A DNA stretch of 64,000 nt, taken from the NCBI GenBank assembly GCA_025506515.1, contig CM046451.1:42117701-42181700 (forward strand), in the 5' to 3' direction. The notes beneath the pieces are model-generated. The model did no database searches. It was not told the DNA's origin and worked only from the letters and a program-made list of their open reading frames with translations. Positions within the stretch are counted from its first letter, which is position 1, and every line of letters begins with the position of its first letter. Below are positions 59,479-64,000 of this stretch, in pieces. The stretch comes from Flaveria trinervia. Its lineage: Eukaryota > Streptophyta > Magnoliopsida > Asterales > Asteraceae. Made by a program: the position numbers and the translations under genes.

Positions 59479-60318
59479 ATGAGCAACTTTTGTGGATCAT
59501 CTTACCAACCTCCAAAGTTGGAAACAAAAGCAGAGTTTAAATCCTGGAAAATCAAGTTCAGGAATCATGTAAATTTTACAAATTCTGACTTATGGGTTTC
59601 AATAATAAAAGGTCCTTATATTCCACCCACTCTTGGGCCGGATTATAATGACAATAATCAACCCATAAGTACAAAAGATCTGTCACCTTATGATATTAAG
59701 AAGGTTAAAGTTGATATTAAAGCATATAGTTTGCTTTGTATGGCTTTACCTGAGGAAATATTAATCAGGTGTGAAAAAAACAAAACCACAAATTCCTTGT
59801 GGAAGATTCTTCATGCACTCTGTGAAGGGAGTGATGAAATCCGAATCATTAGGAAAGACACCCTTCGTTCACAATATGAAACATTTCATCATATTGAGGG
59901 TGAATAAATTCCTCAATAACTCCATAGGTTTATGCAACTTGTTACAGAGATGAATATTCTGAAGTTGAAATACATAAATGAGGAATTGAACAATAAGATG
60001 CTCCATACTTTACTAGAAAGTTGGAAGCAAACAGTATCCATGTTCAAGAACACCATAGGCCTCAAAGTAGTTGGATTAGACACTATAGTGACTAAAGTTG
60101 AGGCTCTTGAAATGGATGAGAAATCAAGAAAGAAGAGTGTGAGAACTCATGTATCACCATATCACTTTAAAGAAACAAGAAGTGCTCGAATTGCCTTTAT
60201 GTTCAATAATGATGGTGATAACTCTTGTACTTTGAGTGAAGATGAAGAGGAAGTAAGTTTCTATGCTTCAAAACCTCCTAAGAAATCTTCTCAAAGTAAG
60301 TCAAGAAAAGAGAAATGA
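59479..60318 (+). pseudogene. gag: Cop-6 gag, truncated
   Basis: The ATG at 59479 opens a Copia gag (KAEFKSWKIKFRNHVNF, SLLCMALPEEILIRCEK, LRSQYETFHHIEGE) of the UBN2 type. A TAA at 59905-59907 and another shortly after interrupt it, but the same frame continues to 60318 (ELNNKMLHTLLESWKQTV, DEEEVSFYASKPPKKS). The final stop lies in the 23-bp junction repeat, so the zinc knuckle and everything downstream are gone. Confidence 0.85.
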
Positions 60319-60899
60319 ATGATTGTATTAACTTGAAATGATGATGAACATAATGATGATATTATCTATGTGTACGTATAATGTGTGATCACATGCAAAA
60401 GTAAAGAATGGTTTTAATGAAAGTAAAGTACGTTTTATTATAAAACTAGAACTCACTTAGAAACGCTAACTTTTTATGCATTTTCCAGTTGCTAGGTGAG
60501 CATTGCTGAGGATGGCGCGGGGTAGCTATTTGGCATTTTGGATGGCATTCTTTTGTTAATGTTTTTGCATTGTAATGTGAACGAATGATGTTTCAAAATG
60601 AATGATTGTATTAACTTGCAAAAAGAAACTTACTTCCATTTCTCAAAGTAATATAATAATACATAATAAGGAACTTCAACATACACAATCAACATCATCA
60701 TACAGGGCATCATACATACATAACATACATCATACATACCATTATACATACCATCATGCATAAGCATCAATCAAACATCATAACATCATCATACAATGCC
60801 CATCACATCATCTATGACCTCAAAAAGTCAACTTACATAGCCCCCGAGAACCTCGCATGTCAAAGCCTACAATTCAACTTTCCCCCCAAAAAGTCAGAA

Positions 60900-61540
60900 A
60901 ATATTCTAAAGTGTTCATCCGCGTTTGCCTTTTTGTTTATCTGCATTTCTTTTACTCATCCGCATTGACATTACTCATCCACATTTGTCAATGCTCTTCC
61001 GCATTTGTTCATCCACATTGACTTTACTCATCCGCATTTGTCAGTGCTCATCCGCATTTCCTCATCCGCATTTACTCACACTTAGACTTTCTCATCTGCA
61101 TTGACTTTACTCATCCGCATTTGTCAATGCTCATCCGCATTTGCTCACACTTAGACTTTCTCATCCGTATTGACTTTACTCATCCGCATTTCCTCATCCG
61201 CATTAACTGTTCATCCGCATTTCCCCAACGCTCATCTGTATTTCTCTTACTTAGTGGTCAATGCTCATCCGTATTAACTTTTCATCCGCATTTCCCCAAT
61301 ACTCATCCGTATTTCTCTTACTTAGTGGACAATGCTCATCCGCATTAACTATTCATCCGCATTTCCCACTACTCATCCACATTTCTCTTACTTAGTGGTC
61401 AGTGCTCATCCGCATTAATTAGTCATCCGCATTTCCCCAGCACTCATCCACATTTCTCTTACTTAGTGGTCAATGCTCATCCACACTAACTGTTCATCAG
61501 CATTTCGCACTAGTCATCCGTATTTCTTTTGAACACTTGG
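60900..61540. repeat. TCATCCGCATTT minisatellite array
   Basis: Dozens of copies of TCATCCGCATT (variants CCAC, CTGC, CCGT) are organised into longer units of roughly 80-95 bases that also contain TTTCTCTTACTTAGTGGTCA or CACTTAGACTTTC. The apparent small reading frames in it are by-products. The array lies inside the presumed Gyp-3 LTR. Confidence 0.9.
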
Positions 61541-62043
61541 GCAAATTCTAAAACATAGACATATGAGCCCTAAACATCAGATTTTAGTTTCCAAACACAA
61601 TCTATCATGTTCTAACCTTAAATCATGCATTCTAAGCCTTAGAAACACAATCATAACATCATCAAGCATGAACATATCCCACAATACGGGTATAAAACCC
61701 AGATTATAAAAAAACATAAGTTCATGCATTTTTAGACCCAAAATCAGTTAAAACAAGTAAAAAGAGGGGTTCTAGAACTCACCTTAGCAGCCTCTTTGGG
61801 TAAGACTTCCTTCAAAGCCCGATCGCTACAAGTTCTCACCTAGAAACCCACTAAATACACACAACCAAACACACACAACACACATGAGCATAAACCCGAG
61901 GACATAACCAGTTAAGAACACTATAACACCATGAATTCTTACCTTGAATTCTAATTCTTTCTTGTTCTTCTTTCCAAAATCGTGAGTTTGTTGTTCCTTG
62001 TTACTCTCTCTTTCAAAATCCAGATGAGAAAAAGGTGTGTAGG

Positions 62044-62065
62044 AGGTGATGGCCGGCCATCACCT
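62044..62065. repeat. Perfect 22-bp palindrome
   Basis: The centre is ATGGCCGGCCAT, extended by AGGTG on the left and CACCT on the right. It is perfectly self-complementary with no loop and lies in the presumed 5' part of the Gyp-3 LTR (minus strand). Confidence 0.9.
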
Positions 62066-62320
62066 TTTACACCCACTTTTTCAAACCTTTTGTCCTTTTT
62101 GACACTTTTTACCCCTTAACTTGGGTAAAATATCTTTTTTTTCTTTTTATTCACTTTATTCTTCTTTCTTTCACTAAAACAATAACCGGGTGTTACTAGT
62201 CCACCCCTCTTATATAGGTTTCATCCCTGAAACCTGTTATTCCTCGAACAAATGTGGGTAATGTTGTCTCATCTCTTCTTCAGTCTCCCACGTAGACTCG
62301 GATCCCTTCGTGTGCTTCAA

Positions 62321-62710
62321 CTATACACGTACAAGGGGAACCACTTTATTCCTCAACTTCTTCTCTTTACGATCAATGATTGCCACTGGTAGCTCCACAT
62401 AAGTGAGCCATTCATCTACCTTGATATCCTTCAGTGGTACAACCATATCCTCGTCTGCTAAACACTTCCTCAGATGAGATACATGGAATGTCGGGTGAAT
62501 TCTACTTAACTCGTCTGGTAACTCTAATCTATAGGCCACCTCTTGTACTCTAGCAATGATTCGGAAAGTCCCCATATATCTCGGGCTCAATTTGCCTCGC
62601 TTTCTGAACCGAATGATACCCTTCCAAGGTGAGACTTTCAACATAACCTGTCACCGACCTGGAACTCAATCAGTCTATGTCATTTATCAGCATACAACTT
62701 CTGTGTATCT
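62321..62710 (-). pseudogene. Gyp-3 integrase C-terminal region
   Basis: The minus-strand frame 62321-62644 reads MLKVSPWKGIIRFRKRGKL, then YRLELPDELSRIHPTFHVS and LRNKVVPLVRV. This is the GPF-type C-terminus of Gypsy integrase, related to 37091-37470 of Gyp-1. The upstream VGDRV-type segment (62645-62710) is frameshifted. Cop-7 interrupts at 62710, so the rest of pol would lie beyond the window. Confidence 0.82.
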
Positions 62711-63603
62711 TGGCAGGATTAGTGATCTCAAGTTTGATGGATTAGAGTGTAGCGCAGCGGAATAAGAACAAGAATTAGACAAATTATACCAAGAATTTGA
62801 TATTCGTATGCATTAAGAACAAATACGGTTGTAACAAGAGAATATAATTTTGTGAAAAGGAATGTTTCAATAATATCAAATGTATCTGGTCAATCATTCA
62901 TAGATTACAATTAGGTTGACACTCCTTATATAGAGTGCAATCACTACTGATATCACGGGATAGTGACATCTGGCAGATTTATTACAAAAATAACTAAAAC
63001 TTAACAAACTACTGAAATGTTCACAACTACTGAGAACATATCAGAGTGCTAAGTACAAAACATAAAACTACTGATACGAAACTACTGAAAGTACAACGAC
63101 TGAAGAACAAGCTCTTCAGTCGTTTTACAAAACTACTGAAAAGAAAAACATAAAACTACTAAAGGAAAACCGTCACAACTACTGAAGAAGACCTCTTCAG
63201 CTGTTGTGACAACATCTGATACTTGGTCTTCAGCACTTGTGTCTTCAGACTTTGTCTTCAGCACTTGTGTCTTTAGACTATGTCTTCAGCATTTGTGTCT
63301 TCAGACTTTGTCTTCAACACTTGTCTTCAGACTTTGTCTTGAGCACTTGTGTCTTCAGACTTTGTCTTCAGCACTTGTGTCTTCAGACTTTGTCTTCAGC
63401 AGTTGTGTCTTAGACTTTGTCTTCAGCACTTGTGTCTTGAGACTTTGTCTTCAGCACTTGTCTGCAGACTTGTCTTCAGCACGTATGTCTTCAGACTTTG
63501 TCTTCAGCACTTGTGTCTTCAGACTTTGTCTTCAGCACTTGTTGTGACGTCTATGGGACTTAAGGTTTTTCTGATCCAGCTCATTGGTTCTTTTGGTCCA
63601 ACA
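62711..63603 (-). repeat. 3' LTR of Cop-7
   Basis: In plus view it runs from TGGCAGGATTAGTGATC to TTTGGTCCAACA. It carries the 28-bp array (about 63226-63541) with more units and more variants than in Cop-5, the AACGACTGAAGA inverted repeat near 63095-63125, and the reverse TATA box. Confidence 0.9.
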
Positions 63604-63605
63604 AA

Positions 63606-63613
63606 CTCCCCCT
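63606..63613 (-). other. Polypurine tract of Cop-7
   Basis: CTCCCCCT on the plus strand reads AGGGGGAG on the element's strand, two bases from the LTR. Confidence 0.88.
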
Positions 63614-63820
63614 GAACCAATGCAGCCAAAACCTTAACTTTATTGAGGTCCCACTTATTGTTAGCGATAAGATTGGTCTTTTTCCTTCTTAATCAGCTAA
63701 GAAGATGACCCAATTAAGCACTGGCCTGGGAATAGATTTCTGAAATTTGGTTGGAATAGTATGGATAAGAGCCCTGATGTTGGGGAACTGGACACAGGGC
63801 TGTGGTCCTATCCATGAAAT

Positions 63821-64000
63821 CTACTTCCCATGTATAAGCCTGTAGGATTCTCTGGTGTATGCTCTAAGAAACATAATTTGTTCTTCCATGGTAAGATTTT
63901 TAGCTCCACCATCAAACAGTCCTTCACGCCCATACAGCTCTGAAATGTACTTAGCCTGTTTGCCATTTTTGAGCTCAACTGTTGTAATCTGTCTATATGC
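63821..64000 (-). pseudogene. Cop-7 third ORF, C-terminal end
   Basis: The minus-strand frame matches the Cop-5 piece at 55387-55674 (YISELYGREGLFDGG, EEQIMFLRAYTRESY) and ends at the same stop position (63821-63823). About 200 bases of non-coding sequence separate it from the polypurine tract, as in Cop-5. Only the end is in the window, so whether the rest is intact is unknown. Confidence 0.85.

Larger units (their letters stand above)
58200..60318 (+). mobile_element. Cop-6: 5' part of a Copia element
   Basis: The 5' LTR (58200-59171), a tRNA-Met primer site and a gag cut off before its zinc knuckle are present. Pol and the 3' LTR are missing. At about 60313 the sequence passes into Gypsy LTR material through a 23-bp sequence repeated at 60596-60618. 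Confidence 0.8.
60336..62710 (-). mobile_element. Gyp-3: minus-strand Gypsy 3' end with LTR
   Basis: On the minus strand, the C-terminal part of a Gypsy polyprotein (62321-62710) is followed by a purine-rich GAGGGGTGGA tract near 62200. An LTR-like edge reading TAACACCCGG follows near 62196. The sequence to about 60336 is then taken as its LTR, because it contains the Gypsy LTR block shared with Gyp-2. Cop-7 cuts the polyprotein at 62710. The left end is unclear, because it is joined to Cop-6. Confidence 0.6.
62711..64000 (-). mobile_element. Cop-7: 3' end of a minus-strand Cop-5-like Copia element
   Basis: The 3' LTR, polypurine tract and tail of the third ORF are near copies of the Cop-5 3' end in reverse orientation. 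The element continues past the right edge of the window, so its other LTR and target-site duplication cannot be checked. Confidence 0.9.

Overview
This window is a block of plant repetitive DNA. I see no host gene, tRNA, rRNA or CRISPR. Almost every base belongs to LTR retrotransposons, mostly broken and several inserted one inside another. The long third ORF of the Copia elements and the type of Gypsy polyprotein resemble elements I recall from daisy-family (Asteraceae) genomes such as Tanacetum, Chrysanthemum, Artemisia or lettuce. That placement is inference from memory.

Layout, left to right, with names used only here. Cop-1 (1-3807, +) is the 3' end of a Sirevirus-like Copia element: third ORF, polypurine tract and 3' LTR. 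Cop-2 (3825-8948, then 46296-46533, +) is a related Copia element that has lost gag and pol. Its 3' LTR is split by Cop-3 (8949-46290, minus strand, TSD ATATC), a Copia element with its own third ORF. The pol gene of Cop-3 is split by Gyp-1 (15361-40372, +, TSD TTGAG on both sides), a Ty3/Gypsy element with 2.7-kb LTRs. Two insertions break the Gyp-1 integrase: a minus-strand solo Copia LTR (22920-23733, TSD CTAAG/TTAAG) and Cop-4 (24299-37090, +), a full-structure Sirevirus-like element. The nesting is therefore Cop-4 in Gyp-1 in Cop-3 in Cop-2.

After this nest come Cop-5 (46707-56706, +, TSD CATAC on both sides, missing protease and integrase), about 640 bp of low-complexity flank, and a Gypsy-type LTR fragment (Gyp-2, 57351-58199). 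Next are the 5' part of another Copia (Cop-6, 58200-60318), a minus-strand Gypsy 3' end (Gyp-3, about 60336-62710) carrying a large minisatellite, and the 3' end of a minus-strand Cop-5 relative (Cop-7, 62711-64000).

In the Copia elements with a third ORF the order is LTR, tRNA-iMet primer site, gag (two CCHC knuckles flanking a coiled coil where complete), protease, integrase, RT, RNase H, a repeat-rich spacer, the third (env-like) ORF, a polypurine tract and the LTR. Four features of these elements look least described. First, each family repeats its own short motif in both the LTR and the pol-ORF3 spacer. Second, the third ORF of four elements has a near-invariant internal polypurine tract. 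Third, several third ORFs carry a paired W-x-Y/F module. Fourth, Gyp-1 gag holds a likely intron and is preceded by an extra ORF. All coding regions contain stops or frameshifts, so no element here looks autonomous. All boundaries were read by eye.
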